In this document: positions 1 to 8,843 of the stretch, one piece after another
Position numbering within the stretch: the stretch's first letter is position 1
How the letters are laid out: each line of letters begins with the position of its first letter
NCBI GenBank assembly: GCA_041395105.1
Contig: JAWLBB010000001.1
Location: forward strand, 1,267,501 to 1,331,500
DNA: 64,000 bases
Source: Opitutaceae bacterium
GTDB lineage: Bacteria; Verrucomicrobiota; Verrucomicrobiia; Opitutales; Opitutaceae
Direction: 5' to 3'
Program-made: the position numbers and the translations under genes
Notes under the pieces: model-generated
What the model saw: the letters and a program-made list of their open reading frames with translations, nothing else
Databases searched by the model: none
Told to the model about the DNA's origin: nothing

Positions 1-44
1 CGTATTGAGCTAACCAGTACTAATGACCCGAATGGTTTATTTTG
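1..44 (+). rRNA. rrl: 23S rRNA, 3' end (partial)
   Basis: The first ~44 bases match the conserved 3' terminus of bacterial 23S rRNA (TTGAGCTAACC.GTACTAATGA, followed by the closing-helix region). Only the last few dozen nucleotides lie in the window; the rest is to the left. The 3' boundary is estimated by comparison with E. coli. A 5S gene and a terminator follow in the usual order, which supports the call. No tRNA is visible in the 23S-5S spacer (about 45-132). Confidence 0.9.
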
Positions 45-132
45 CAGAAACGTTTTTCCGGGCGTTTGTTTCACCCCCTAAGTTCTTACCCTGAACTGAT
101 ACTTTTCCCGACCCCGTGTCGGGATCCCAATT

Positions 133-248
133 TCTGGTGACCATAAGCGAGGTGCCCCACCCGTTCCCATTCCGAACACGGCCGTGAAACCCTTAGCTGC
201 CGATGGTAGTGAGACGCTAGGTCTTGTGAGAGTAGGTTGTCGCCAGGA
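133..248 (+). rRNA. rrf: 5S ribosomal RNA
   Basis: The segment opens with TCTGGTGACC and closes with GTCGCCAGGA, which pair as helix I of 5S rRNA. Between them lie the conserved CCGTTCCCATTCCGAACACG loop and the GTGAGAGTAGGTTGTCGCC 3' arm. The length of ~116 nt is normal. It follows the 23S end and precedes a strong terminator, so it is the last gene of the rRNA operon. Confidence 0.95.
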
Positions 249-254
249 TCTATA

Positions 255-292
255 GGCCCGGTTCTTCGAAAGAAGAACCGGGCCTTCTTTTT
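255..292 (+). terminator. rRNA operon intrinsic terminator
   Basis: A perfect 13-bp stem (255-267 with 272-284) closes on a GAAA tetraloop and is followed by TTCTTTTT. It lies 7 nt after the 5S gene, as expected for the end of an rrn operon. Confidence 0.95.
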
Positions 293-412
293 GGTGCAGC
301 CCGGCAGGCCGTTTCATTACAGGGCGTCCTCGACCTTTTGTTCAAACGAGGGGAAACCCTTGACCTTCATCAGCCGAACGCCATCGGTGGAGGCTCGGGT
401 GGTCCCGCGAGC

Positions 413-1954
413 ATGAACACAAGATATTCAAGTGATCGATTCTTCTGGCAGGTGGTCTGGCTGACGCTCGGCCTCAAGGTCCTGCTGGCCTGGCTCCTGC
501 CCATCACCGGGGACGAGGCCTACTTTGTGGTCTGGGGGAATCATCTCGACTACGGCTATTACGACCATCCCGGGATGACCGGCTGGTGGATCTGGGTGAC
601 GCTGTTGATCGACCAGAGTGTCCTGGTGGTGCGCTCGCCGGCGATCCTGGGGCCGATCCTGATGGCCTTGCTTATGCGCGGCTTCCTGCGGCGCATTGAC
701 CAGAAAACCGGGAATCTGGCGGCCGTCCTCTTCCTGCTTTCCCCGTTGAACGTGGTCAACGTACTCATGACCACGGACACACCGATTTTTGTCCTCTCCC
801 TGGTTTCCGGCTGGTTTGTCTGGCGGGCGGAGCGGGGCGCGTCGAAGTGGAATTACCTCTGGGGAGGACTCTTTCTCGGGGCGGCCTTCTTCTCCAAGTA
901 CTTTGCCGTCCTGCTCGGACTTTCCTATGCGGTCTACCTCCTCTTCCGCCGGAAACCCAGGATCATCGAGCTGGGTCTCATCTTCCTCGGAGTGATTCCC
1001 TGGGCGGTGCTCAACATCACCTGGCTCTACTATCACTGCTGGACGAATATCATCTTCAATGTCTACAACCGGAATGAAAACGCCGGGTTCTCCCTGAACG
1101 GGGTGGGGCTTCTCGCGGCCAGCATTCTGATCCTGCTGGGTCCGGGCATCGTCGTCTTTCTCCTGCGAAGAGGCGCCGGAGTGGATCGGAAGCCGTGGCG
1201 GGAGGTCTGGAACCGGCTGAGGGAAACGAAGCTCGACCTCTTTGCCTTTTGCTTTGTGCTCCCTCAACTGGTTTTCCTGGCGGTTTCACTGGGCAAGATG
1301 GTGGGGCTGCACTGGTTGTTATCGTTCTACCCGTTCGTCTACCCGGTCCTGGCCCTGGCGTTCGGGACAAGTGGACTGGTGAGGCTGGTCCGTTGGACGG
1401 GCATCTATACTCTCGGCCTGACCGGCATCATCCTGCTTCTGCTCCTCGTGCCGAGGCATTGGGCGAAGTGGCACCAGTCCTATGATTCGATCGCCATGGG
1501 CAGCTGGCCGGATCGAGTCCTCTCCGCGGCCATCGACGCGGCGCCAGGGGCGCCCCTCGCCACAACCAGTTATGCCAAGTCGGCCCTGCTGGAGTTCCAT
1601 GCCCGCGAACACGTCATGGTGATCGGTCCGAGTTACCTCCACGCCCGTGAGGACGACATGGTGACCGACTTCCGGCAACTCGAAGGCCAGAGCATTGCCA
1701 TCGTCACTGCCGACCTGGACGAGGTGGATTCGTTCAAACCCTGGTTTGATCAGTCACAGGTGGTTCCGATCGAGGTGGAGGGGGCCCACTTTGTGGTCTT
1801 TGTCGGCGAAGGTTTCCGTTATGCCGATTACCGTGAACTGGTGCTTCGACCCGTGGCGGAGATGTACTACACGCTGCCGCCATGGTTGAAGCGTTTTTCC
1901 GGCTCCTGCTACTTCTGCGAGAAGTACGACCTCTGTCAGGACCCGGAACCGTAG
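413..1954 (+). CDS. GT39/ArnT-like membrane glycosyltransferase
   Basis: Likely a polyprenyl-phosphate-sugar dependent glycosyltransferase of the GT39/PMT_2 (ArnT-like) superfamily, acting at the inner membrane to move a sugar from a lipid carrier to an envelope acceptor. The first periplasmic loop carries GDEAYF followed by LDYGYYDHPGM, the signature acidic motif of the family. About ten hydrophobic segments follow, then a soluble C-terminal part with several cysteines (CYFCEKYDLC). The reading frame is open from a TTG at 338, but the ATG at 413 gives a normal N-terminus directly before the first membrane segment. It appears monocistronic after the rRNA terminator. Substrate unknown. Confidence 0.82.
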   Translation: MNTRYSSDRFFWQVVWLTLGLKVLLAWLLPITGDEAYFVVWGNHLDYGYYDHPGMTGWWIWVTLLIDQSVLVVRSPAILGPILMALLMRGFLRRIDQKTGNLAAVLFLLSPLNVVNVLMTTDTPIFVLSLVSGWFVWRAERGASKWNYLWGGLFLGAAFFSKYFAVLLGLSYAVYLLFRRKPRIIELGLIFLGVIPWAVLNITWLYYHCWTNIIFNVYNRNENAGFSLNGVGLLAASILILLGPGIVVFLLRRGAGVDRKPWREVWNRLRETKLDLFAFCFVLPQLVFLAVSLGKMVGLHWLLSFYPFVYPVLALAFGTSGLVRLVRWTGIYTLGLTGIILLLLLVPRHWAKWHQSYDSIAMGSWPDRVLSAAIDAAPGAPLATTSYAKSALLEFHAREHVMVIGPSYLHAREDDMVTDFRQLEGQSIAIVTADLDEVDSFKPWFDQSQVVPIEVEGAHFVVFVGEGFRYADYRELVLRPVAEMYYTLPPWLKRFSGSCYFCEKYDLCQDPEP

Positions 1955-2013
1955 ATCGGAGCGGGCCGGACGGCGGCTGAGGGCGCGCGTCAATGACCGC
2001 TTCACGGTGCTTC

Positions 2014-2041
2014 GCATCGGGGTGCAAAGGCTCTCCTGCGG
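2014..2041 (+). repeat. Short dispersed repeat (CTCTCCTG type), copy 1
   Basis: A 28-nt segment that starts GCATCGGG and ends CTCTCCTGCGG. It matches 8782-8809 at 23 of 28 positions by direct comparison. It lies in the 245-bp gene-free interval 1955-2199, in which no other feature was seen. Confidence 0.5.
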
Positions 2042-2199
2042 GTCATTCCCCGAAGACTCCAGGATGAGGCAGGGATTCTCCGCGGGGCATTCCCTCCATG
2101 CAGGGTCAGCGATCTGTGAAAACCCGTCTTCGAGTCACGGGGTGGTCGAGCTGCTTCCTGGTCATCCGATAGTCGTAGGATCACTGGCGCGACATCATC

Positions 2200-3039
2200 A
2201 TGACCCGGCAACTCACCAGAGAAGGCATCCTGTTCGATATGGAGCGTCTGCCGGCCTCTCCCCAGCTCATTCCGCGACTGCAGCGGCTCGTCTTTGACGT
2301 GAACCTCAATCCCGATGATGTCCTGGATTCGATCAAGCTCGATCCCGGCCTGGCGGCGAAGATCCTCGGGGCCTGCAATTGCGCCGCCTTTGCTCCGGCC
2401 TGCCGCGTGGACAGCATTTCCGATGCGGTCACGCGCCTCGGCTTTGACGAGGTGTATCACCTGGTCAGCCTGTCTGTCCTGAAGGATGGGTTTCCCCGTT
2501 CTCTTCCGGCCTATCGGACGACGGCGGCTGCGATCTGGCATCAGTCATTGACGGCCGCCTTCCTGATGGAGGCGCTGGTCCGGGATGGGTCGGCCGAACC
2601 CAGTGTCGGCTACACCCTGGGACTCCTGCACCGGGTGGGTGCGTTCTTCATCGATGGTCACCTCAGGCGGCAGAAACAGACGGTCCGCTTCCAGATCGAC
2701 GATCCGGCCTACCTGGAATGGGAGGAAAATGAAGTCGTCGGATTGAGCAGTGCGGAAGCCGGCAGTCTGGCCATGGAGGCCTGGGGGTTCCCGCCCTCAC
2801 TTTACCAACCGGTCCGCTTCCAGGGCGATCCCGGGGGATGCCCCGATTTTCCTCTTTTGGCGGGAAAACTGAATCTTGCGGCCAATGTAGCCGCACTCCT
2901 CGAGCAGGGCGACCCGGGTCCGGGTGGCGTCCATCCCCTCGTAGCCCATCTCCTGCATTCCAGGGATGAGGCGCTCATGCGCCTGGTCGATGAGGTGCGC
3001 CGGAAAGTGGCCCGGGTGGAAGCGGCACTCAACCTTTGA
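2200..3039 (+). CDS. HDOD domain protein
   Basis: 279 residues, almost entirely an HDOD domain (a catalytically inactive relative of HD phosphohydrolases, usually a signalling module). Typical features are LPASPQLIPRLQRLVFD near the N-terminus, then PDDVLDSIKLDPGLAAKIL, then AVTRLGFDEVYHLV. The later HD-like positions are degenerate (GLLHRVGAFFID), as is normal in the family. No output domain is fused, so it probably acts by protein interaction. The ATG at 2200 is used; a second in-frame ATG at 2239 is possible. Its 3' end overlaps the convergent permease gene by 11 nt. Confidence 0.85.
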   Translation: MTRQLTREGILFDMERLPASPQLIPRLQRLVFDVNLNPDDVLDSIKLDPGLAAKILGACNCAAFAPACRVDSISDAVTRLGFDEVYHLVSLSVLKDGFPRSLPAYRTTAAAIWHQSLTAAFLMEALVRDGSAEPSVGYTLGLLHRVGAFFIDGHLRRQKQTVRFQIDDPAYLEWEENEVVGLSSAEAGSLAMEAWGFPPSLYQPVRFQGDPGGCPDFPLLAGKLNLAANVAALLEQGDPGPGGVHPLVAHLLHSRDEALMRLVDEVRRKVARVEAALNL

Positions 3040-3886
3040 CCGCACCGCTGGTCAGGCCGGAGATGAACTCCTTCTGGAGGAGCAGGAAGATGAGCATGAC
3101 CGGGGCGATGGAAACAAGGGTGCCGGCTGAGATCATCCCGTAATTGGTCTGGTAGAGCCCGCGCAGTTGCGCGATGGCCACGGAGAGCGGGAACTTGTCG
3201 GGATCCTGGAGGACGATCTGCGGACCGATATAGTTATTCCAGGCGCCGAGAAAAGTGATCATGAGAAAGGCGCCCATCATCGGGCGGACGATCGGCATGA
3301 CCACGGAGAAGAAAATCCGAAACTCGCCGCATCCGTCGATCCGGGCTGCCTCGAGCAGTTCCTTGGGCACGGAATTGAGCATGGCCTGTCGGAAAAGAAA
3401 GAGGCCGAAGGCCGGTGCAATCGCCGGGAGGATGATCCCGGCGTAGGAATTGATCAGGCCGAGGTGATAGAGGAGCTGGTAACCGGGAGCGATCAGGAGC
3501 GGTCCCGGGATGATCAGGGCGGAGAGGACAAGGGCGGTGATGAAGGTGCGGCCCGGGAACTCGAATTTCGAGAGGGAATAGCCGCCCATCGCTCCGCAGA
3601 TGGTGGCGAGAATGCTGATTGATGAGGCCAGGAAAATCGAATTCGTGATGTTCGTGGCGAAGTTCAGCTCGGTGAAGAGGCTGTGGAAATTCTCCAGCGT
3701 AAGGCGGTCCCAGGCCACCCCGAGAAAGCCCTCACCCATGGGCAGGAACATGAAGGTGAAGTAATCGGCCTGTGACTTGAGCGCACCGCAGATCAGCCAG
3801 AAAAAAGGAATGACCGTGATGATGGTGAAGAAAATCAGGGTCGCGTAGAGCAGGATGGTGGCGAGCTTCTTGGCGGAAATGGGCAT
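3029..3886 (-). CDS. Sugar ABC transporter permease (MalG/UgpE type)
   Basis: Inner-membrane subunit of a carbohydrate-uptake-1 (CUT1) ABC importer. Six membrane segments are visible. The conserved cytoplasmic EAA loop reads ELLEAARIDGCGEFRIFF, followed by VVMPIVRPMMGAFLMITF; this loop docks on the ATPase. The length of 285 aa is normal for the MalG side. It is the third gene of a leftward operon (binding protein, MalF-like permease, this gene) with a 22-nt gap to the preceding gene. No ATPase is encoded here, so a shared MsmK/UgpC-type ATPase elsewhere is expected. Confidence 0.92.
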   Translation of the reverse strand: MPISAKKLATILLYATLIFFTIITVIPFFWLICGALKSQADYFTFMFLPMGEGFLGVAWDRLTLENFHSLFTELNFATNITNSIFLASSISILATICGAMGGYSLSKFEFPGRTFITALVLSALIIPGPLLIAPGYQLLYHLGLINSYAGIILPAIAPAFGLFLFRQAMLNSVPKELLEAARIDGCGEFRIFFSVVMPIVRPMMGAFLMITFLGAWNNYIGPQIVLQDPDKFPLSVAIAQLRGLYQTNYGMISAGTLVSIAPVMLIFLLLQKEFISGLTSGAVKG

Positions 3887-3908
3887 GGGGAAAGAAAGAA
3901 GGTCGGGG

Positions 3909-4799
3909 TCAGTTCTCTTCCTGGCGACTCAATCGGCGCTGGACCATGGCGAGAAACACGAGGATCAGGGCAAGGACCCAGCCGATGGCGCTGGCGTAGC
4001 CCAGGTCGCCGGTCTGGAATCCGGTCTGGTAAAGATTCATCACGATGGTCAGTCCGGACCTCTCGGGGCCGGCGCCCTGGCCGAGCAGCAACCAGGGAAG
4101 CTCAAAGAGCTGGAAGGCGCCGATGATGGAAAGAAGCACGACAAAGCTGGCGATCGGTTTGATGGCGGGAAGGGTCACGTGGTAGAACTTCTGCCACGCG
4201 GTCGCTCCATCGATGGTGGCCGCCTCCTCCAATTGTTTGTCCACATTCTGCAGGGCGGCCAGGAAGTAGATCATGTTGAAGCCGACCCACATCCAGAGCG
4301 ACGCCAGGATGATCGCCGGCATGACGAAGTGCGGATCCTGAATCCACGGGAAATCCAGATCAAATCCGATGAGGCGGTAGAGGATATTGTTCAGCAGACC
4401 GGTCCGTTTCTGGAAGATGACACCGAAGATGACGCCGACAAATACGGCGCCCACCAGGGCGGGCGAGAAGAAGACCAGCCGGAAGAACCCACGCCCTTTC
4501 ATGTTTGGCCGGTTCAGCATCAGGGCAAGGCCGAGAGAGAGGGGCAGTTGCAGCAGGACGGAAGCCGCCGCAAAGATGACCGTGTTGCGGGTCGCGACCC
4601 AGAAGATGGGGTCGAGCATCAGGTTCTTGAAATTGTCGAAAAAGACGAATTCCGAATAGCCCGGACCGAATGTCTGCTGGGTGGCCAGTATGACCGACTG
4701 AAGCAGCGGGTAGATGACGAAAGTCCCGAAAACCAGGATGAAGGGCGCGAGGAAGACATAGGGAGCCCAAACGCTGTGTGTGCGGTAGTTTTTCGCCAT
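3909..4799 (-). CDS. Sugar ABC transporter permease (MalF/UgpA type)
   Basis: 296-residue partner permease of the same CUT1 importer. It has the N-terminal segment typical of the MalF side (VFLAPFILVFGTFVIYPLLQ) and an EAA loop (KQLEEAATIDGATAWQKFYH) followed by VTLPAIKPIASFVVLL. The ATG at 4799 shares one base with the stop of the upstream binding-protein gene (TGATG), suggesting translational coupling and a 1:1 heterodimer. The substrate is probably an oligosaccharide or glycerol-phosphate-like compound, but it cannot be read from the sequence. Confidence 0.92.
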   Translation of the reverse strand: MAKNYRTHSVWAPYVFLAPFILVFGTFVIYPLLQSVILATQQTFGPGYSEFVFFDNFKNLMLDPIFWVATRNTVIFAAASVLLQLPLSLGLALMLNRPNMKGRGFFRLVFFSPALVGAVFVGVIFGVIFQKRTGLLNNILYRLIGFDLDFPWIQDPHFVMPAIILASLWMWVGFNMIYFLAALQNVDKQLEEAATIDGATAWQKFYHVTLPAIKPIASFVVLLSIIGAFQLFELPWLLLGQGAGPERSGLTIVMNLYQTGFQTGDLGYASAIGWVLALILVFLAMVQRRLSRQEEN

Positions 4800-6193
4800 C
4801 AGGATTCGTCCTTTTTCAGGAAGACGTCGCGATCGACCTGCCGCGCCACGTTCTCGTGGGCGATCTTGAGCAGTCGATGAGCCTCTGGAATCAGTGCTTC
4901 CGGGTCCGTGATTCCTGCATTGCCGGCATGCTGGATCAAGCGGCTGAAGGCGATGCCGACTTCGTCGGTCGCCAGCTCGAGAAATGGCGATGAGGAACGA
5001 ATCGGGACATTCGGCGCCTGATTGACGAAGAGCCGGCCGTTGGGCTGGTTCGAGTAGAAGGGATCGGGTTGATCGTAGATCGGATCGTCCCAGATGGTCT
5101 TGACCGGAGAGATGATATTGGCGATCCGGAACAACCCGCGGGCAATTTCCCGGTCCGAGTAGAGCTTGACCGCGACCCGCAAGGCATCGTCCGGATGGGG
5201 ATTTGATTTCGGAATGCCGATCATAGTCCCGCCCATCACCGTGGTTCGTCGGCCACCCTCTTCCCAGGCGGGCAAAGGCATCAGTTTCAGTTTGCCCGAG
5301 AGAACCTCCATGTAGGCCTTTTCGGATCCAGCCCTCCAGTCCGGCGTCAGCCAGGCCAGCACATAGCCGTCCATCTGCAATTTGCGTCCGGGACCATCAT
5401 TCAGGGTCTTGTCTGCACTGAGCTTCCCGGGTCCGGCCGCCGCCCAGACCGCAAACTTGCTCAGCACGCGGGCGTTGAGTTCGGTATCCACCGTAATGTT
5501 GCCTTCAGTATCGAAGAGGTCACCCCCTGCCTGCATGATCAGTGGAACGATGATGCCGCCGTTGGTCTCGGGCATCTCGAGAACGAACTGGTCGGGCCGA
5601 CCATCCCCGTTGAGGTCTTTCACCAGCGGCCGCATCGCCTCCATGAACTTGTCCCACGTGTCGAGTTCGTCCACGTTGATCCCGGCCGCTTCGACGATGT
5701 CCGAGCGGTAGGTCAGCAGGACCGGGTGGACGTCGTGAGGCAGGCCGAAGATGTGCCCCTGGGCGGTCCACCCGGAAAACGAGGGCTCATTGAACATCTC
5801 GTAGAGGCCGGTCTCGTGCAGGATGTCGGTCAGGTCGGTGAAGCCGACGGCCTCGATCGGCCCGCGCCATGCCTTCTTGGCGATGCCCGTATGAACCTCC
5901 AACAGGTCGGCGATCGGCGTGCCCGTGAAGAAACTCGACATCATCCGCCTTTCGAGCGCCTGACCTTCAAGGAGAAGCACGGTCACGTTCTCTTCCCCCG
6001 TCTCCCGCCAGTGATCGGTCACGGGCTTGTAGAGGTTGTAGTGCAAGTCGGCAAAGACCCAGAACTCCATCCCTTCGATCTCGGTTCCCTTCCGGTTCAG
6101 GACGATGAGTGTCGATACGACCGCGAGGACGGCGATGACAATGAATCCCGCGGAAAACCGGTCGGTGATCTTGTCGAGTTTGAAGGCGGACAT
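4799..6193 (-). CDS. Extracellular solute-binding protein, family 1
   Basis: First gene of the sugar importer operon. The mature part shows the family 1 fold: an early WVFADLHYNLYKPVTDHW segment, the PHDVHPVLLTYRSDIVEAAG hinge region, and TPDWRAGSE later. Instead of a lipobox it has one hydrophobic helix near residues 15-33, so it is probably anchored to the outer face of the inner membrane. The frame is open for 49 more codons upstream, but the ATG at 6193 is placed directly before the hydrophobic segment and the extra residues look like non-coding DNA. It is divergent from the gene at 6352. Confidence 0.85.
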   Translation of the reverse strand: MSAFKLDKITDRFSAGFIVIAVLAVVSTLIVLNRKGTEIEGMEFWVFADLHYNLYKPVTDHWRETGEENVTVLLLEGQALERRMMSSFFTGTPIADLLEVHTGIAKKAWRGPIEAVGFTDLTDILHETGLYEMFNEPSFSGWTAQGHIFGLPHDVHPVLLTYRSDIVEAAGINVDELDTWDKFMEAMRPLVKDLNGDGRPDQFVLEMPETNGGIIVPLIMQAGGDLFDTEGNITVDTELNARVLSKFAVWAAAGPGKLSADKTLNDGPGRKLQMDGYVLAWLTPDWRAGSEKAYMEVLSGKLKLMPLPAWEEGGRRTTVMGGTMIGIPKSNPHPDDALRVAVKLYSDREIARGLFRIANIISPVKTIWDDPIYDQPDPFYSNQPNGRLFVNQAPNVPIRSSSPFLELATDEVGIAFSRLIQHAGNAGITDPEALIPEAHRLLKIAHENVARQVDRDVFLKKDES

Positions 6194-6351
6194 GAAGGCA
6201 ATCAGCTGGCGGGCGGAGGTATCGCGGGGTGAACGGGGCGGAGTTTGGAAACCGTCCGGGCGTAAGGCGAGTCTGAAAAATCGCCGGCCGGTCGAGTGGG
6301 TTTTTTCATTTTCCTTCCACCGACCGTCGATGCGGTGCATAACCAGGCACC

Positions 6352-7272
6352 ATGAACGCGTCGCTCCCGATAGCCGTTTGCATCCTGGCGACGTTCCCGG
6401 CGGAGACGGGATTGACGATGGAAGCAGTCTGGAAGGAAACGGTGTGGAGGGGAGAGGCCGCCCATGAGGCGCGGACGGAGGAATGGCGTGCGATCGTCTC
6501 CTCCCACCGCGGCCGTCTTGTCCACTTTGGACCTGTCGAGGACGGATCCAATCTCCTCTACGAGAGTCCGGAGGCGGCGGCCCTCCTCCCGGGGGGTGAT
6601 TTTCCGGAATGGGGTGGTCACCGTTTCTGGCTCGGCCCCCAGAAATCCTGGGAGTGGCCGCCGCATCCAGATTGGGAATACAGCCCGGCCGCGGAGGTCG
6701 TTGTCGAGGGAGAACGGCTCGTCGTGGTCATGCCACGCACGGACGATCACTATCCGAAGCTGACCCGCGAGTATTTTTGGAGCGGGGATCGACTCGGGTG
6801 CCTTGTTCGCTGGTCGGTCACGGATCGTCCCTATTATGCGATGCAGATCTTCGCGGTGCCTTCCTCGACCCGGGTGGAGGCTGAACCGGTGCCAACCGTC
6901 GACGTGCCCCTCGGGTTTGTCCGGGTGACCTGGGACTTCCCGGAACGACCCGCCGTCCTGCCTCCCGGTGCGGTGGCGGAACCGGGAGGATTGCTTGTTC
7001 TCAGGCCGGCGGGGGAATCGGTGAAACTGGGGTTCCCGCCACAGAAACTGCGGGGTGTCTCCGATCGATTCATTCTCCAGGTATCCCCGGCGGCAACGAC
7101 CGGCCGGGTTATTCATCCACCGGATGCCGGGTTTCTCTCCCAGGTCTGGGTCTGTTCGGCGGGCGGAGCGGTGGTTGAGATCGAGCAGATCTCACCCTAC
7201 CTGCTTCCGGATGGGGACGAGGCTTCGAGCCTGGTTTTTCTCGAAGGGATTCCGACGGAGGGTTCCTCCTGA
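6352..7272 (+). CDS. DUF4380-like sugar-mutarotase-fold protein
   Basis: 306 residues with no certain function. The pattern GRLVHFGPVEDGSNLLYESP followed by EWGGHRFWLGPQKSWEWPP resembles DUF4380, a galactose-mutarotase-like beta-sandwich family common in Verrucomicrobia. The N-terminus (NASLPIAVCILATFPAETG) may be a signal peptide. It starts at the ATG at 6352, directly after a small GGTGC/GCACC inverted repeat, and is divergent from the sugar importer, so a role in carbohydrate handling is plausible but inferred. Confidence 0.6.
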   Translation: MNASLPIAVCILATFPAETGLTMEAVWKETVWRGEAAHEARTEEWRAIVSSHRGRLVHFGPVEDGSNLLYESPEAAALLPGGDFPEWGGHRFWLGPQKSWEWPPHPDWEYSPAAEVVVEGERLVVVMPRTDDHYPKLTREYFWSGDRLGCLVRWSVTDRPYYAMQIFAVPSSTRVEAEPVPTVDVPLGFVRVTWDFPERPAVLPPGAVAEPGGLLVLRPAGESVKLGFPPQKLRGVSDRFILQVSPAATTGRVIHPPDAGFLSQVWVCSAGGAVVEIEQISPYLLPDGDEASSLVFLEGIPTEGSS

Positions 7273-7359
7273 TTGCAACAGGCGTTTCCTGCGTTCTTGC
7301 CAATCGCCGCCCATCCTCGTTCTCTCGAATCTGCGTCACCATCCGGGATCAATCTTAAA

Positions 7360-8727
7360 ATGGCAAAACCATCCCAACGCCCCTCCGTTCTTGTCGCGGA
7401 CGACCAGGAAGATGTTCTCAAATCGCTTCGCCTCATGCTCAAGGCGGAAGGGTATGAGGTGGTTTGTGTGGAATCACCTTCCGAGGTCCTGCGGGCGTAT
7501 CGTGACCGACCTTTTGATCTTCTCCTCCTCGATCTCAATTACACGCGGGACACCACCTCGGGCCAGGAGGGACTGGACCTCATACGGGAGATCCTGCAGA
7601 TCGATGCGCAGGCGGCGGTCGTGGTCATGACGGCCTGGGCGACCATCGACCTTGCGGTTGAGGCGATGCGATTCGGAGCCCGCGATTTCATTCAGAAGCC
7701 CTGGGACAATGCCCGACTGCTGACCATTCTGCAGACCCAGCTTGCCCTGCGTCGCGCCATCACTCGGGGTGAGCGTCTGGAAAGTGAAAACCGTCTGCTG
7801 CGCGAACAGGCAGAGGCGCCCCTGCTTGCCCGTTCTCGAGCCATGCAGCCCGTTCTCGACATGGTGGAGCGGGTGGGGCCGTCCGACGCCAATGTACTCA
7901 TCACCGGAGACAACGGCACCGGCAAGGGTGTCTTCGCCCGGGCGATGCACGCGGCTTCCGAGCGGGCGGATCGTCCGTTCATCACGGTCAATATGGGCGG
8001 GCTGTCGGCGGGCGTTTTCGAGAGCGAACTCTTCGGTCACGTCAAGGGCGCGTTTACCGACGCCAAAGCCGACCGGGCGGGTCGGTTTGAATTGGCCGAC
8101 GGTGGCACCCTCTTCATGGACGAAATCGGAAATATCCCGATGGAGCAGCAGAGCAAGTTGCTGCGCCTGCTTGAGACGGGAGAATTCGAACGCGTCGGTT
8201 CGTCCCGGACACTCAGGGCCGATGTCCGGATCATCAGCGCGACGAATTCGGATTTGGAGAAGGCGGTCGAGGCGGGCACTTTCCGGCAGGACCTCCTCTA
8301 TCGGTTGAATACGATCCACCTGCATCTGCCCCCGCTCCGCGAGAGAGGGGAGGACATCCGGCTGCTGGCGGAGGATTTCCTTAAGCGGCATCGCAAACGC
8401 TACTCCAAGCGGATCAGCGGGTTCGGGGCGGAGGCACTCAAGGTGATGCAGGAGTATGATTGGCCCGGCAATGTCAGGGAACTCGACCATGCAGTCGAGC
8501 GGGCCGTCCTTCTTTCTCGAGGATCCGAGATCCGGCCCGAAGACCTCAATCTGCAGCCCGCCCGGAGTCCATCGGCCAATCTCGACGAGATGAGCCTCGA
8601 TGATCTGGAGCGCTACCTCATCCAACGAACCCTGACCCGCAACGGGGGAAACGCGACCCGGACGGCCGAAGCCCTCGGCTTGAGTCGCAGTGCATTCTAC
8701 CGGCGCCTTCAGCGCCTCGGACTCTGA
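7360..8727 (+). CDS. Sigma-54-dependent response regulator (NtrC family)
   Basis: 455 residues in three parts. Residues ~9-125 are a receiver domain with the acidic pair ADD near 13-15 and the likely phosphorylated Asp58 (LLLLDLN), followed by a longer than usual loop (YTRDTTSGQEG). The AAA+ sigma-54 activation domain has Walker A GDNGTGKG near 184, the sigma-54-contacting GAFTDA loop near 230 and Walker B LFMDEIGN. A Fis-type helix-turn-helix ends the protein (NATRTAEALGLSRSAFYRRL). The ATG at 7360 is chosen over an upstream TTG at 7273. The adjacent kinase is its obvious partner, and the dyads at 10227-10269 are its likely binding sites. Confidence 0.94.
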   Translation: MAKPSQRPSVLVADDQEDVLKSLRLMLKAEGYEVVCVESPSEVLRAYRDRPFDLLLLDLNYTRDTTSGQEGLDLIREILQIDAQAAVVVMTAWATIDLAVEAMRFGARDFIQKPWDNARLLTILQTQLALRRAITRGERLESENRLLREQAEAPLLARSRAMQPVLDMVERVGPSDANVLITGDNGTGKGVFARAMHAASERADRPFITVNMGGLSAGVFESELFGHVKGAFTDAKADRAGRFELADGGTLFMDEIGNIPMEQQSKLLRLLETGEFERVGSSRTLRADVRIISATNSDLEKAVEAGTFRQDLLYRLNTIHLHLPPLRERGEDIRLLAEDFLKRHRKRYSKRISGFGAEALKVMQEYDWPGNVRELDHAVERAVLLSRGSEIRPEDLNLQPARSPSANLDEMSLDDLERYLIQRTLTRNGGNATRTAEALGLSRSAFYRRLQRLGL

Positions 8728-8751
8728 TGAATTGCCGACTTGTTCCTCATT

Positions 8752-8774
8752 TAGGAGAGGGTTCACCCTCGATC
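8752..8774 (-). repeat. Short dispersed repeat, GAGG...CCTCTCCTA type
   Basis: On the minus strand this reads GATCGAGGGTGAACCCTCTC plus CTA, a small hairpin with GAGGGT/ACCCTC arms. It matches the element at 57437-57460 (same GATCGAGG start and CCTCTCCTA end) and the core at 21213-21235. Its presence between the regulator and kinase genes argues that this stretch is not coding. Confidence 0.5.
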
Positions 8775-8781
8775 AGGCGTG

Positions 8782-8809
8782 GCATCGGGCCACAAAGACT
8801 CTCCTGCAG
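8782..8809 (+). repeat. Short dispersed repeat (CTCTCCTG type), copy 2
   Basis: Starts GCATCGGG and ends CTCTCCTGCAG; 23 of 28 positions agree with 2014-2041. It lies 8 nt after the preceding repeat, so two elements are stacked in the 116-bp gap between the two-component genes. Confidence 0.5.
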
Positions 8810-8843
8810 ATGTCCTTTGCCGACCCGCTCGCGGTCCATTGAC

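Noticed and set aside
428..1267. Long minus-strand frame opposite the glycosyltransferase; many similar ones occur throughout.
   Set aside because: High GC gives long antisense frames; composition is Arg/Pro/Gln/Gly-rich and no motif is recognisable.
8727..8843. Kinase start at the ATG overlapping the regulator stop (ATGA).
   Set aside because: The extra 39 residues have no domain character, and the DNA contains two dispersed repeats found elsewhere in non-coding gaps.
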